Shown one piece after another: positions 10,108 to 20,880 of a DNA stretch of 64,000 bases. Position numbers and translations under genes: made by a program. The notes beneath the pieces were generated by a model. That model did not search any database. It was not told where the DNA came from and was given only the letters and a program-made list of their open reading frames with translations. The DNA lies in assembly GCF_914767665.1 (NCBI RefSeq), contig NC_059503.1:15438001-15502000 (forward strand). The letters run 5' to 3'. Every line of letters begins with the position of its first letter. Position 1 is the stretch's first letter. This DNA is from Harmonia axyridis. Taxonomy: Eukaryota > Arthropoda > Insecta > Coleoptera > Coccinellidae.

Positions 10108-13100
10108 TCACGCATTAATTATATCACTTAAATTGAAGCAGCTTTTCTTGTTATCTCTAACAATGGATTCATCATTTCTTGAAAGTATGGTTATTAGGTT
10201 CTCTAGTTCAGATTTATTGATATATTTGTCTATGATCTGGAATAAAATGGAGTATCTTGAGTATTGAGAATGGTAAGGACATTTTACTGAATGAAGACAA
10301 TAGTTTGTCTGAGATTGGTAGGTGTTTTTAAACGTGGGTTTAGTGGATCGAATAACTGTTTTAACACTTTTATAATATAAGTTTTATTCTTAAACAGAAC
10401 AGGAGAACAACGGCTTCCAAGTTTTTTTTTTATTCAACTTATGACGTACTACTCATAGACAAGACAAGACTATATGCGGCTGCGCAATACATGTCATTGA
10501 TACAATCATAGAATATGATCAGTGTTACCACTAGGATAAATTAACTTGCCATTGTTCCCTAAACATAATAACAACACTCCCCCTCAATGGTAAGTTACCC
10601 AAAAAAAATTTCTTAAAATACATTGCAGTTGATTGTAAAATTATTGAATGAACTTAGAGACAGCGGTTTCGTGAACAAATCTGCGAGTTGCAGTTTGGTT
10701 GGAATATACTTTAGTGAAACTGTTTTATCATTTATTTTGTCTCGAATGAAATGATAACGAATATCAATATGTTTGAGTCTCTTGTGGAACTCTGGGTTCC
10801 TACACACTTTGATAGCCGATTGATTATCTTCATAAATCATGACATTTAAACTATCACAAATTTTTAAATCACTAATTAAACTCTTAAGCCAACAAGCTTC
10901 ACTTATGGCTAAGCTTAAAGCTATATATTCCGCTTCTGTTGAAGACAGAGCTACGGATGATTGTTTTCTAGAGCACCAACTGACTGTGCACCCAAAAACT
11001 TTAAATACATAACCAGACGTAGATTTCCTGTCTGTTCTATCCCCAGCCCAATCTGCATCAGCATATCCTTCAATTTCATTCTGAAAATCAGTTTTTCTAA
11101 AAACTAAACTTAAATTTTGTGTTTTTTGAACATATCTTAAAACTCGTTTAATCGATTGCCAAAGTTGTGAACTTGCAGTTGATTGATATCTACTTAGGAT
11201 ACTTATGCTTATACATAGATCTGGGCGAGAGCATAACATGGCATACATTATAGAACCTATTGCTGCTCTACATCTTTCTTCAATTTCTATACTTTCAGAA
11301 TTTTTGCGTTTAAGATCATCATGTCTAAAATTTGGTTCCATAGGGGTATTACAAGGTTTACAGTTTTCCATTTTAAAAATTTTCAACATTTTCTTTAGAT
11401 ATAAAGTTTGGTTGATTATGATTTCATTTTTCAATACATTTTGTGTGATGTGCATACCCAAAAAATAACTGATACCTCCTAAGTCTTTCATTTTAAAGTG
11501 TTGATTCAAAGTAACTTTTAGATCATCAACCTCTTTTTCATCTGATCCGGCAATTAATAGATCATCAACATAGATCAATACAAAAATCTTTGAACAGCCT
11601 GAAATTTTGTAGTAAATACAGTATTCATTTTGAGATCTTACAAAGTTCAATGTCATCATTAAATCATTAAATTTTTTATACCAATTTTTTGGTGAGGATC
11701 GTAATCCATATAAGGACTTCCTTAGCTTTGCAAATTTTCCTGTGTCAGTATTAAAACCTTTAGGTAATAAAATATATACATCATCATCTATTTCTCCATT
11801 TAAAAAAGCACTACATACATCAAGTTGATGTATCCTGAAATTTAAATTATTGCATATAGCTAAGAAAATTCTTACAGAAGTTAATTTCGCTACTGGACTA
11901 TAAATATCGCCGTTTAATGGAATTGTCTGTTGAAAACCTTTTGCAACAAGTCTTGCTTTGAATTTCGTGACACTACCGAACTCGTCTTTCTTCCTCTTAT
12001 ACACCCATTTGCACTCTATGACAGGCCTTTTAACATCACTATCACACACTACTTCAAACGATTCATTTTCTTGCAACGATTTTACTTCCTCCTCCATTGC
12101 CTTCCTCCATTGCTCAGCCTCAACGCTTTTCATAGCATCTTCATAGCATGTTGGTTCGTCATCTTCTGTAACTGTCAACAACAAACTATCCAAATCCATT
12201 TCAAAATCTTCAAACCTTGGGTTTCCTCTTAAGTTTCTTCTCAGGTTATATCTTCCATTCACTATTTCTTCACTGATTTCTGGATCCAACTCTTCTTCAT
12301 CGGTAATTGTCTCTTCATCGTGTACAATATTATCAATTTGGGTATCTTCTAACTCCAAGTCTTGATTTTCTTCAATATTACAGAATTCAGTTATTTTACC
12401 TTTTGTTTCTTGAACTTTTTCTGGTAGGAATATTACATCCCTCTGTATGACAACCTTGTTTTTATCAGGTAAATACACTCTAAATCCCTTTGTGTCTTCT
12501 CCATAACCAAGGAAGTATCCTTGTTCATTTTTTGTGTCCCACTTCAATCTATTTTCCTTAGGTACTAGTACTGAAACTCTACTTCCAAAAATATTAAAAT
12601 TTTCCATCTTATATTCCTTTTGATTCCATAATTCAAAAGGAGTTTTAAACTGAACAATGCTTGGACCAGAGCGATTCAGAACATATGTAGCGGTATTTAT
12701 TGCTTCTGCCCAAAACATTTTTGTCAAATTTTTATTGCTATGTAACATTGTCCTGGCTGCTTCAACCAATGTTCGGTTTTCTCGTTCCGCCCTTCCATTT
12801 TGTTGGGGAGTATATACCACTGTGCGTTGGTGGCATATACCTCTGCTTTGCAGACATTCCGTTACCTGTTTGTTCACAAATTCTAAACCATTGTCTGTCC
12901 TCAAAACTTTCATCTTTGCACCAGTTTGCCTTTCTGCCATAGATATATAATTTTCAATTGCTTTTGCTACTTCAGATTTCTGCTTTAGGAAATAAACATG
13001 TCTATATGAGGTGTAGTCATCTTTAAATAATAAAAAATATCGAGCTCCTCCTAACGAAGGTGTTTCCATAGGACCACACACATCTGCATGAACTAGCTCT

Positions 13101-16100
13101 AAAGGTACAGTAGCTCGTGATTCACTATGTTGAAATTTTAATTTATGTTGTTTGCCCGATAAACAGTATTCACAAATAAATTCATTGTTTATATACTCAA
13201 CATTCATTTTTTTAAGGAAATCTTTGATGTACTTAATATTTTGATGTGCTAATCTGTGATGCCAAGTCTCTAAATTTTCTATATTTTTAACTGTCATACA
13301 TTCAGAAATATTATTAGTTAATTCATTTTCTATTTTGTTTTCATACATTTCCTTCTTGAACTGCATTTTATATAATTTATTCTGTCTTAGTGCCTGGGCT
13401 CTAATATTTCCATATTTATCAAAAAACTTACATGATGAATTATCAGATGACATGAAATATCCCTTATCAAGAGCACATCCAGCCGAGAATAAATTAAATT
13501 TTAGGTCAGGTATATACAAAACATTCGATAATGACGTTTCAATGAATTTTCTTCCATTATAGGACCACATTTTAATATTTCCATATCCTCTTACCTCCAA
13601 TGTTTGCCCATTTCCAACTTGCACCATCCTAGGGGTTCGATCCTCGAACATTTTCTCGAACAAGCTTCTATCCCATGTCATATGTTCAGTGGCTCCCGAG
13701 TCAAGGTACCAATCACCTGATTTTACACCATCTGAATATACCATAAAAGCGTTGTGTTCCACTTCTTCTTTGACAGGATTCTTATTCGACGGTTCTTCCT
13801 TTTTCTTCTTGATCCAACAAGTCTGAACTAGATGTCCTTGTTTTCGGCAGTAACTGCAAAATTTATTTGTTTTATCAGCCTTATCATTCTTAGAGTTCTT
13901 AGTTCGAAAGTAACAGTTCTTTGCTATGTGACCAGCTTTTGCACAGATGTAGCATTTTTTGGTTGGATTATTCTGAGAACTCGTTTTGCTTACTAGTGCT
14001 GTTGTCGACTCTACTGTTTTGCATCTTTCTTCTTCAAGCAATAATCTAGAGGTTAACTCTTCCAATGTTTGATTTTTATCTGGAACTGACTCCCATGCTG
14101 ATCTGAAGTGTTTAAAATGTTCTGGCAAGGTCATCAAGATTTTAGTAATTATCATTTTATCTGACAGAACTTCACCTGCAGTCTTTAATTTGGTTTTTAT
14201 TTCCTCAATTTTGGATATAAATGTATTCACAGAGGAATCAAAGTCGAGCATGAAAAACCTTTGTTGTAGCAAATGCACACTTACAACTGATTCTTTATCA
14301 TATACCGTTTTTAATTTGGTCCACATTTCTTTCGCAGATTCACATGACAGTAAGTGAGTTAGAGGACCTTCTTCCATACGTGTAACCAACAATTCTTGAG
14401 TTTTTGCGTCGTCCTTGAGCCATTTGTTAAGTTCATCTCCTGAACTGGGTTTTATTCTTGAACCATCCGCGATCTCGAAAAGACCTCGTCCTTTTAATAT
14501 AATACTGGTTTGAAACTTCCATATGGGCCAATTATCACCATTTAATTTTAATGTCGTCGTGGTCGTGTTATCTGCCATTTTACACCACACGTGGTTTTTT
14601 CGATTTTACTTTTCACACACTCGAAAAACGTATCGTTAAATTGTTTTTATTCCAGTTGCACGACTGGGCACATAACCTGTTTTTAAACGTGGGTTTAGTG
14701 GATCGAATAACTGTTTTAACACTTTTATAATATAAGTTTTATTCTTAAACAGAACAGGAGAACAACGGCTTCCAAGTTTTTTTTTTATTCAACTTATGAC
14801 GTACTACTCATAGACAAGACAAGACTATATGCGGCTGCGCAATACATGTCATTGATACAATCATAGAATATGATCAGTGTTACCACTAGGATAAATTAAC
14901 TTGCCATTGTTCCCTAAACCATAGACTATTTAAACGGAGAACCCTAAACATAATAACAACAGTAGGTAATCCTTTAAGGGAACACCACCACGTGCTTGTT
15001 CAGTTCAAAACGAAATTAGAATTTTTCTTCTTACACATCACCGATTTTGATAGGGATTTCACATCATTTCCTTAAACTATAATCTACATGAAAGAAAGTA
15101 AATATTTTTAATTTTAGAATGGAAAAAGAAAATATTTTGGTAAATTTTCGTTTTTCGCAAGAAAATTGATGATATGTACTTTGTTCAAAGCACTGATATA
15201 TTTTTAAAATATTCGTGGAAAGAAAACCTACCAAAAATCATCACAAAAGATGTAAAATCAAAATTTCGTGAAAGTCGTCGTACAGTGAACCCCTCTACTT
15301 ATTTGCTTCGAGAAAAGAGAGAAAAAGATGTGAATGTACAACTTTGGGTTGGTTATCGTAGGAGTGCCAGAGGAGAAATGAATTGGTACCAAAGTTTGAA
15401 TGATACGCGAAATATCACGTGGTGGTAATCCCTCTTAACGTTCGAGATAGGATTTTTTGCACGATAGACACACTTTTCACTTGAACTATACAAAATAATT
15501 ATCCAAAAATTAAAATTGTCATTTGGGGCTTTAATGTTAATGATGTGTAGGATTCCCTGGAAAATGAACTCGACTTTGCTGAAAAAATGTTGTATATTAC
15601 GGAAAGCAGCGAGTTGAAACAACAAAAATGTTAAATTCAGCAGCAGCTTCTGTGAGTTCATCAGCTACTACTCAAGCCAGCAGTATTCCCATCAGAAATT
15701 GTATTAATTGTATTTTCAGTATTAAATTAATTGAATTCAAATTGTTTGCGAGTTATTTCATTATTTCAATTAATATTATTTAGTCATTCTCACTAACCGT
15801 TCGCTGAACGGTAAGTTACCTTACCTTATTGTTCTGTTGTCTTAGCAACTAGTAAAAATAATCTACCGATCTAGCAACAAACGCGGTAACTAACAAAAGT
15901 CGTTCTATCGTGCAAAAATATTCATTTTTATTGTCAAATGAGACGATAATTTGATTATTTTCCAAAAATTAAATGGTAAGAATTACTTATTTGAACTTAC
16001 CTTCTGTATATACGGCTCTATTGTGTCATATATAGTGGGCCAATAATAATCTATTATATCTGGAAATATATCACCGATTACTGCATTTAGTGTAGGTTGC

Positions 16101-19100
16101 AAAAGATCATCACCATCCATAATGTTTTCGAAATGAACCTATAAGCATATTTAGTGAACCTATAGGTAAGCATAATATTTATTTGATTAAATTTTTATTG
16201 TCAAATTTGAATTGAACAAATACCTTCATTTTTTGTAGTTTCGCCCCTAGATTGACTTTCACACAAGGCCATGGCCATGGAAAAAAGTCAGTTGTGGCAA
16301 TTGAAAATTGTGTTAAATCCATTCTGAAAAAATGAATAGCTTTGAGACATTACAAGAAAAAAAGTGTTTGTGTAGGAAATATGTCAAGAAATCATTAAAA
16401 TTATTTTCGATTCTACCAAATATATTAGGCCAATTGAAAAGTCCCCGGTCTGATGCACAGATGGCGGTGCTAGTATTAAATCCATATGATTTTTAGTTAG
16501 TATCAACCTTGAACGATACGTGTCCAAATTTGACAGCAGTCCGACCATTAGTTTGTAAGATATTGCGTTGTAAGTGTAGCTACTTTTGTTATTAGAAAAA
16601 AGATGAAAAAAAAAATTTCGTGTGCTGATAAAATATTGCTTTTTGAAGGGAAAAAAATACAGTTGAAGCAAAATCTTGGATTGATGAAAGGTTTCCGGAG
16701 TCTGCACCAAGAAAATCAACCATCATTGATTGGTATGCTAAGTTTAAACGTGGTGAAATGAGCAGGGAAGATGGCGAACGCAGTGGAAGCCCAAAAGAGG
16801 CCGTCACCGATGAAAAAATCAAAAAAGTTCACAAAATAATTTTAAATGACCGTAAAATGAAGTTGATCGAGATAGCAGACATCGTGAAGATATCATCTGA
16901 ACGTGTACATTATATCATTCACGAATATTTGTACATGAGAAAGCTGTGTGAAAAATGGGTGCCGCGCGAGCTCACAATCGATCAAAAGCAACAACGTGTT
17001 AATGATTCTGAGCAGTGTTTGAAGCTGCAATAAACCTGAATTTTTGCGTCGATATGTGACAATGGATGAAACATGACTCCTCAGAGGAAAGAAAAGATAG
17101 AGGTGCCCTTAGAAGTAAATAGCGTTGTATTGTAATCAATTGCAACAGTATGATGATAAAGTGAGATAGGACAACAACAAACCTGCAAAATTGACAACTA
17201 GAGGAGCGTTAAACATTTCAGTGGCGTAGTCAATGGTTCTCTTACTGCCTCTTATTAAATTTTCGGTGCTGAAATGTTTGGAACAAACATATGCATATTT
17301 CGGCAAATTGTTCATTTGCAATATTAATACGTGGCACCATATTTTGCTAAATTCTCTATTTGAAAGAAACCTACAAATGTTAGCATTGAATTAAGTTTTC
17401 GATATCTCACAAATACAACGCCATAGACGAGATATATTCTACGCCTATGGACTCAAAACGTGAACTTACCTATGATAGGTTAGGTTTTCATTTCCGATGT
17501 TTTACAAACTATACATGTTTTTCGAGTATTTACCATGATTAAAATTAACAATATTTAACTTAAAATTCACAAACTTGTATGAAATAACGCCGATTACAAA
17601 CGTGAAATTAAAATGAACAGTTAACCCTTAACGCACCTCTAGTTGACACGTGCAATAACAACAACAGAACCGTGTTGCCAAATCCTCAGAATATTCGCAA
17701 AACATCTATGCCACAGAACGGAGAAAAGATTACTTCTTCCTCAGAATAGCAACGCAGTACATTATAAGTGTTTGTAAACAAAAATGTTATAGCGATGTCA
17801 ACAAATGCTATAAGGCACCTCTATCTTTTTTTTCCTCTGAGCATGACTCCATCATTTCACTCCGGAGTACAATCGACAGTCAGCTGAGTGGACTGCACAC
17901 GTTGAACCGAATCCAAAACTAGGAAAACACAACAGTCAGCTGGCAAGGTTATGGCATCAGTATTCTAGGATGCGCAAGGTATAATATTCATTGATTACCT
18001 CCAAAAGGGCCAGACTATCGACAGCGATTATTATATAGCGTTATTGGATCGTTTAAATCGTAAAAAAGGTCCCATTTGAAGAAAGAAAAGATGCTGTTTC
18101 ATCAAGACAATGGACCGTGTCACAAAACAATGAAAACAATTACAAAATTGCATGAATTGGGCTTCTGCATCCACCGTATTCGCCACATCTGGCCCCCAGC
18201 GATTTTTTCCTGTTCTCAGACCTCAAAAGAATGCTCGCTGGAAAGAAATTTAGAAGTAATCGGCGAAACTAAGGCCTATTTTGAAGCGAAAGGCAAATCG
18301 TACTACAGAAATGGTAGATATAGAAAAGTTGGAAGATCTCTATAATCTTTATATCCTCCTCGAAGCCAACTATGTTGAATACTAAATCGAATTTCGCCAA
18401 AAAAAAATGTTTTACTATAGTAGACCTGGGACTTTTCAATTGGTCCGTTAGAAGGCGACACCATATTATGCATCATTGTGGTTGATACACAAAGTTACCA
18501 ACTTTGTGTATCATTATTTTTTTATAATATCGGCGTCGATTCCTTAGATCATTAGTCGAGTTTTTAGTTAATATTGGTTGAAGAAGATTACACGTAAAAT
18601 ACATAATAATAGTGCCTTCATTTTAAGAATGTCCTCAATTCGTAATTAGAGACGAATTTAGATGATTGCAAAATCATCTGGCTGGCAGTATAACCTTTTC
18701 AAATTGAAATGAGCTATCATAATCAGACGTATAGTTTTACCATAAAGACATTACTTTTTTCATATTTTCAATGAGAAAGTGTTGAAAGTTATTAAATGGT
18801 AACAAAGGAATCAAAGTAAATAAATTAATATTACTCATTGAATACTTACTGAAATGACCCATTTCCGCCATATATATCGAATAAGTCTGACACTGTTCCT
18901 TGTAGTTTGTAATTACCTCCTTGAATTTTTAAAGAGTTCATAGTAATATTCACAGGTTCATTTAATTTTGGAAATAAACATATAGTTATATTTGTAATAC
19001 CACTTATTGTAATATTTGAAACAGAAACGTTTGCGCTGAAAATTGAAAATGTTATAGGTAGTTAATATAATAAGCATATCAAATAAAACCAATATTACCC

Positions 19101-20700
19101 ATAAGTTAACAAACTTTTCGATAATTTCCTGAATTTATTTCTTCTTTTATATACAGGTTGACTCGGGAAGAATGCGACAATCGGAAACCATGAACTGAGA
19201 TAATCAAGTTGGTTTGATATCATATCAGGTTTTAATGGCCCTAAGGATCTCTGAATCTCAAAGATTAAGTCAACATTAATGAAAACAAATCATTTATCGG
19301 AAATTTACCCACATATGATCATGATATTGAAAATATATTGCTATGATGATAGTCAAAACAATATTCTTCAACTCAAGGTCTTAACATTTATAAAGGGGTT
19401 TTCATTTTAAAATTGTAATAATAGCAACATTGTCACTATTTTTCTCCATATGTCGAGATATTTTGCGTTGAAGTGGAAATAATAAATAAAAGTGTAAAAT
19501 TTGCAGTGTTTTTGGGAAATCGATTACTCGGCAGATATGGTCAATAAACTTGGTCACCTCGATCCCCGGATTTGACACCTATGGATTATTTCCTACGAGG
19601 TCTATGAATTGCTTTTCTGTGGTAATAAAAATAATGAAAATGTTAGTAGCAGTATTCCTGGACAGGATGATATGACATTAAAGTAAATAGAAAATGTCGA
19701 CAATTTTTTTTAATCCGGCCCTGATTTTTTCAGTTTCAGAAATTTTGGACAAAATTTTGGTCGAGAAGGGTGACACAACTGAGAAATTTGAACTCGGTCT
19801 GTAGATTGGTTCAAGATTTATTCAACTTTGAAATTTCACTGATAATCCAAATATCAGTCTGTATATCCTAAACTAAGGCCCTTAAGCGATTAAAACCTCT
19901 TGATATGAGCCCACCTTGATGACTTCAATTTGTGGTTTTCGTTTTTTACAGTCCTCCCCCTGCACCCTGCATATTATGTATAATTTGTAATTGATATTCA
20001 GCACTCGGAAACAAATAGACAAATCATATAGGTAAGTGTTATATAATTATCATAGCAGATGATATTTTCGTAGAAGCTCACCTAATAACCTTTTCCAATT
20101 GAAAATCTGTTGAGAAAGTCCCAGGAAAATTTATTTCATCATTTATTTCCTTCTTCAGTTCAGCGAAAGTTTTATCAAAGGATATTCCAGCTGAAAGACG
20201 ATTTTCAAAATATTTTCCTAATACAGCTACATTGGAGGTTATTAATAAATTTCAATAAAACATAGAACAAAAAAAGTTCATTATGTAACAATTTAACAAA
20301 CACAAATAGAACATATAATATCTGAAATGTAGGTACCATAACCATTGTTCGAAATAATTTCACTCGGAAATTCTCCTGAGTGAGATGAAAATTCAAAAGA
20401 ATTGATGAAAATAAAATAAAATTTTGAAAATTTTCTCTTATCTTATAAAACTAGTGAAATGTTGATCATTTTCAAGGAATCATATTCTACGGATTTGTGT
20501 ACATTACAAAGAAAATATCCCAGATATGGATTCAATCGAGACAGTTTTTCCACGCATATCTAAAAGATTAAATCTAAAAGAAACAACATACCTACTTCGT
20601 TTAAAGTCTTAGAACTTTTCGGTAAACATATTTTGAGTCTTTTCGCTTGTACCTGCAGAACCAGGATTAAACAGCAACAAGTCAAATGAATTAATTTCAT
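10108..20700 (-). CDS. Takeout/JHBP-like secreted protein, gene B
   Basis: Paralogue of gene A, about 256 aa. Exons on the minus strand: 20700-20592, 20190-20082, 19035-18850, 16323-16224, 16138-16001, 10236-10108, ending in TGA. All borders are GT-AG and phases match gene A. Exon 2 is 3 nt longer and exon 4 is 3 nt shorter than in A, both in frame, so the gene still looks functional. The signal peptide is MKLIHLTCCCLILVLQVQA. Its ATG is only 180 nt from the stop of gene C, so its promoter must lie in that gap. Intron 3 holds a mariner element with a nested P-like element, and intron 5 holds a complete copia element, so the primary transcript is about 10.6 kb. Ligand and tissue are unknown. 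Confidence 0.75.
10323..10576 (-). repeat. Copia 3' LTR
   Basis: A 254-bp LTR with GTAGG immediately to its left (10318-10322), lacking the 29-bp insertion found in the partner. It is preceded on the minus strand by the polypurine tract. Confidence 0.9.
10613..14578 (-). CDS. Copia Gag-Pol polyprotein
   Basis: A single uninterrupted polyprotein of about 1321 aa from ATG at 14578 (MADNTTTTTLKLNGDNW). Domains in order: copia-type Gag; two CCHC knuckles (CYICAKAGHIAKNC and CSYCRKQGHLVQTC, about residues 210-260); aspartic protease with WYLDSGATEHMT (about 290); Gag-pre-integrase (WHHRLAH); integrase core with HADVCGPM, LRTDNGLEF and the downstream Glu; reverse transcriptase with YVDDLLIAG (about 970); RNase H with DADWAGD, STEAEY and EDNQSA. 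This Gag-PR-IN-RT-RH order is specific to Ty1/copia. All catalytic motifs I looked for are present, so the element may be active. An upstream GTG at 14590 would extend the frame but is not a likely start. Confidence 0.95.
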   Translation of the reverse strand: MADNTTTTTLKLNGDNWPIWKFQTSIILKGRGLFEIADGSRIKPSSGDELNKWLKDDAKTQELLVTRMEEGPLTHLLSCESAKEMWTKLKTVYDKESVVSVHLLQQRFFMLDFDSSVNTFISKIEEIKTKLKTAGEVLSDKMIITKILMTLPEHFKHFRSAWESVPDKNQTLEELTSRLLLEEERCKTVESTTALVSKTSSQNNPTKKCYICAKAGHIAKNCYFRTKNSKNDKADKTNKFCSYCRKQGHLVQTCWIKKKKEEPSNKNPVKEEVEHNAFMVYSDGVKSGDWYLDSGATEHMTWDRSLFEKMFEDRTPRMVQVGNGQTLEVRGYGNIKMWSYNGRKFIETSLSNVLYIPDLKFNLFSAGCALDKGYFMSSDNSSCKFFDKYGNIRAQALRQNKLYKMQFKKEMYENKIENELTNNISECMTVKNIENLETWHHRLAHQNIKYIKDFLKKMNVEYINNEFICEYCLSGKQHKLKFQHSESRATVPLELVHADVCGPMETPSLGGARYFLLFKDDYTSYRHVYFLKQKSEVAKAIENYISMAERQTGAKMKVLRTDNGLEFVNKQVTECLQSRGICHQRTVVYTPQQNGRAERENRTLVEAARTMLHSNKNLTKMFWAEAINTATYVLNRSGPSIVQFKTPFELWNQKEYKMENFNIFGSRVSVLVPKENRLKWDTKNEQGYFLGYGEDTKGFRVYLPDKNKVVIQRDVIFLPEKVQETKGKITEFCNIEENQDLELEDTQIDNIVHDEETITDEEELDPEISEEIVNGRYNLRRNLRGNPRFEDFEMDLDSLLLTVTEDDEPTCYEDAMKSVEAEQWRKAMEEEVKSLQENESFEVVCDSDVKRPVIECKWVYKRKKDEFGSVTKFKARLVAKGFQQTIPLNGDIYSPVAKLTSVRIFLAICNNLNFRIHQLDVCSAFLNGEIDDDVYILLPKGFNTDTGKFAKLRKSLYGLRSSPKNWYKKFNDLMMTLNFVRSQNEYCIYYKISGCSKIFVLIYVDDLLIAGSDEKEVDDLKVTLNQHFKMKDLGGISYFLGMHITQNVLKNEIIINQTLYLKKMLKIFKMENCKPCNTPMEPNFRHDDLKRKNSESIEIEERCRAAIGSIMYAMLCSRPDLCISISILSRYQSTASSQLWQSIKRVLRYVQKTQNLSLVFRKTDFQNEIEGYADADWAGDRTDRKSTSGYVFKVFGCTVSWCSRKQSSVALSSTEAEYIALSLAISEACWLKSLISDLKICDSLNVMIYEDNQSAIKVCRNPEFHKRLKHIDIRYHFIRDKINDKTVSLKYIPTKLQLADLFTKPLSLSSFNNFTINCNVF
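14679..14961 (-). repeat. Copia 5' LTR
   Basis: A 283-bp LTR bordered by the GTAGG duplication at 14962-14966. It differs from the partner LTR by a 29-bp insertion after TTCCCTAAAC. The inserted piece ends with a second CCTAAAC, so a short direct repeat flanks it. Confidence 0.9.
16425..18448 (+). mobile_element. Degenerate mariner element with nested insertion
   Basis: Inverted termini contain CCAATTGAAAAGTCCC at both ends (left near 16430, right near 18443), next to TA dinucleotides. Inside on the plus strand is a broken mariner transposase. It includes an HTH part, ERSGSPKEAVTDEKIKKVHK (around 16780), the first catalytic region MDET split by another insertion, the FHQDNGPCH motif (18100), and the FEAKGKSYYRNG tail (around 18290) with a corrupted third motif. 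Stops and frameshifts show it is dead. It lies in intron 3 of gene B and truncates the copy-2 version of pseudo-exon 4'. Confidence 0.85.
17080..17841 (-). mobile_element. P-element-like non-autonomous transposon nested in mariner
   Basis: A 762-bp element with about 30-bp near-perfect inverted termini (CTCAGAGGAAA...GAGGTGCC), flanked by the perfect 8-bp duplication CATGACTC (17072-17079 and 17842-17849). A minus-strand frame at 17321-17136 encodes YVCSKHFSTENLIRGSKR, resembling the C-terminal half of a THAP zinc finger. An 8-bp duplication, about 30-bp termini and a THAP domain are the P-superfamily combination. The element splits the mariner transposase exactly at its MDET motif. Confidence 0.75.
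19155..19985 (+). mobile_element. Degraded Tc1/mariner element in intron 2 of gene B
   Basis: Paralogous copy of the element at 6316-7105, beginning ACAGGTTGACTCGGGAAG and ending near CACCCTGCA. It retains the fragment SPDLTPMDYFLRG (about 19565), nearer to the functional PDLTPLDYFLWG motif than copy 1. It contains about 200 bp (19290-19550) not present in copy 1 and lacks the hAT MITE. Confidence 0.6.
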
Positions 20701-20737
20701 ATTTATAATTCCAGTGGCACAGAAAAGAATGACAATA

Positions 20738-20748
20738 AATATATATTT
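20738..20748 (-). promoter_or_regulatory. TATA-like element of gene B
   Basis: The AATATATATTT run about 40 bp upstream of the gene B ATG has the same sequence and spacing as upstream of gene A. Conservation between the paralogues is the main support. Confidence 0.4.
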
Positions 20749-20880
20749 CTAATATTAAGTTTCACTTTCAATATTTGAATGAGTTTGTTTAGCTACCACT
20801 GCGATTGAATGAGTTCAATTTTTCATCTCCATCATTATTTCTCATATTATCTATTATCACATTCCTATCGGTTTTTTCAA

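Larger units (their letters stand above)
10323..14961 (-). mobile_element. Full-length copia LTR retrotransposon
   Basis: LTRs run 10323-10576 (254 bp) and 14679-14961 (283 bp), starting TG and ending CA, flanked by the 5-bp duplication GTAGG. By eye the LTRs are identical apart from a 29-bp insertion in the 14679-14961 copy. Read on the minus strand, the sequence just inside the 5' LTR is GGTTATGTGCCCAG, matching with one mismatch the internal initiator-tRNA-Met primer site known for copia. The polypurine tract TTGAGGGGGAG (10587-10577) abuts the 3' LTR. One open frame covers the interior. It sits in intron 5 of gene B, in the same orientation. Near-identical LTRs and the open frame indicate a recent insertion. 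Confidence 0.95.

Noticed and set aside
11930..13562. Several plus-strand frames of 60-100 codons
   Set aside because: They are antisense shadows within the copia polyprotein.
15174..15428. 84-codon plus-strand frame in gene B intron 5
   Set aside because: It lies in duplicated intron sequence; the paralogous stretch in copy 1 (about 3520-3640) does not keep the frame open.
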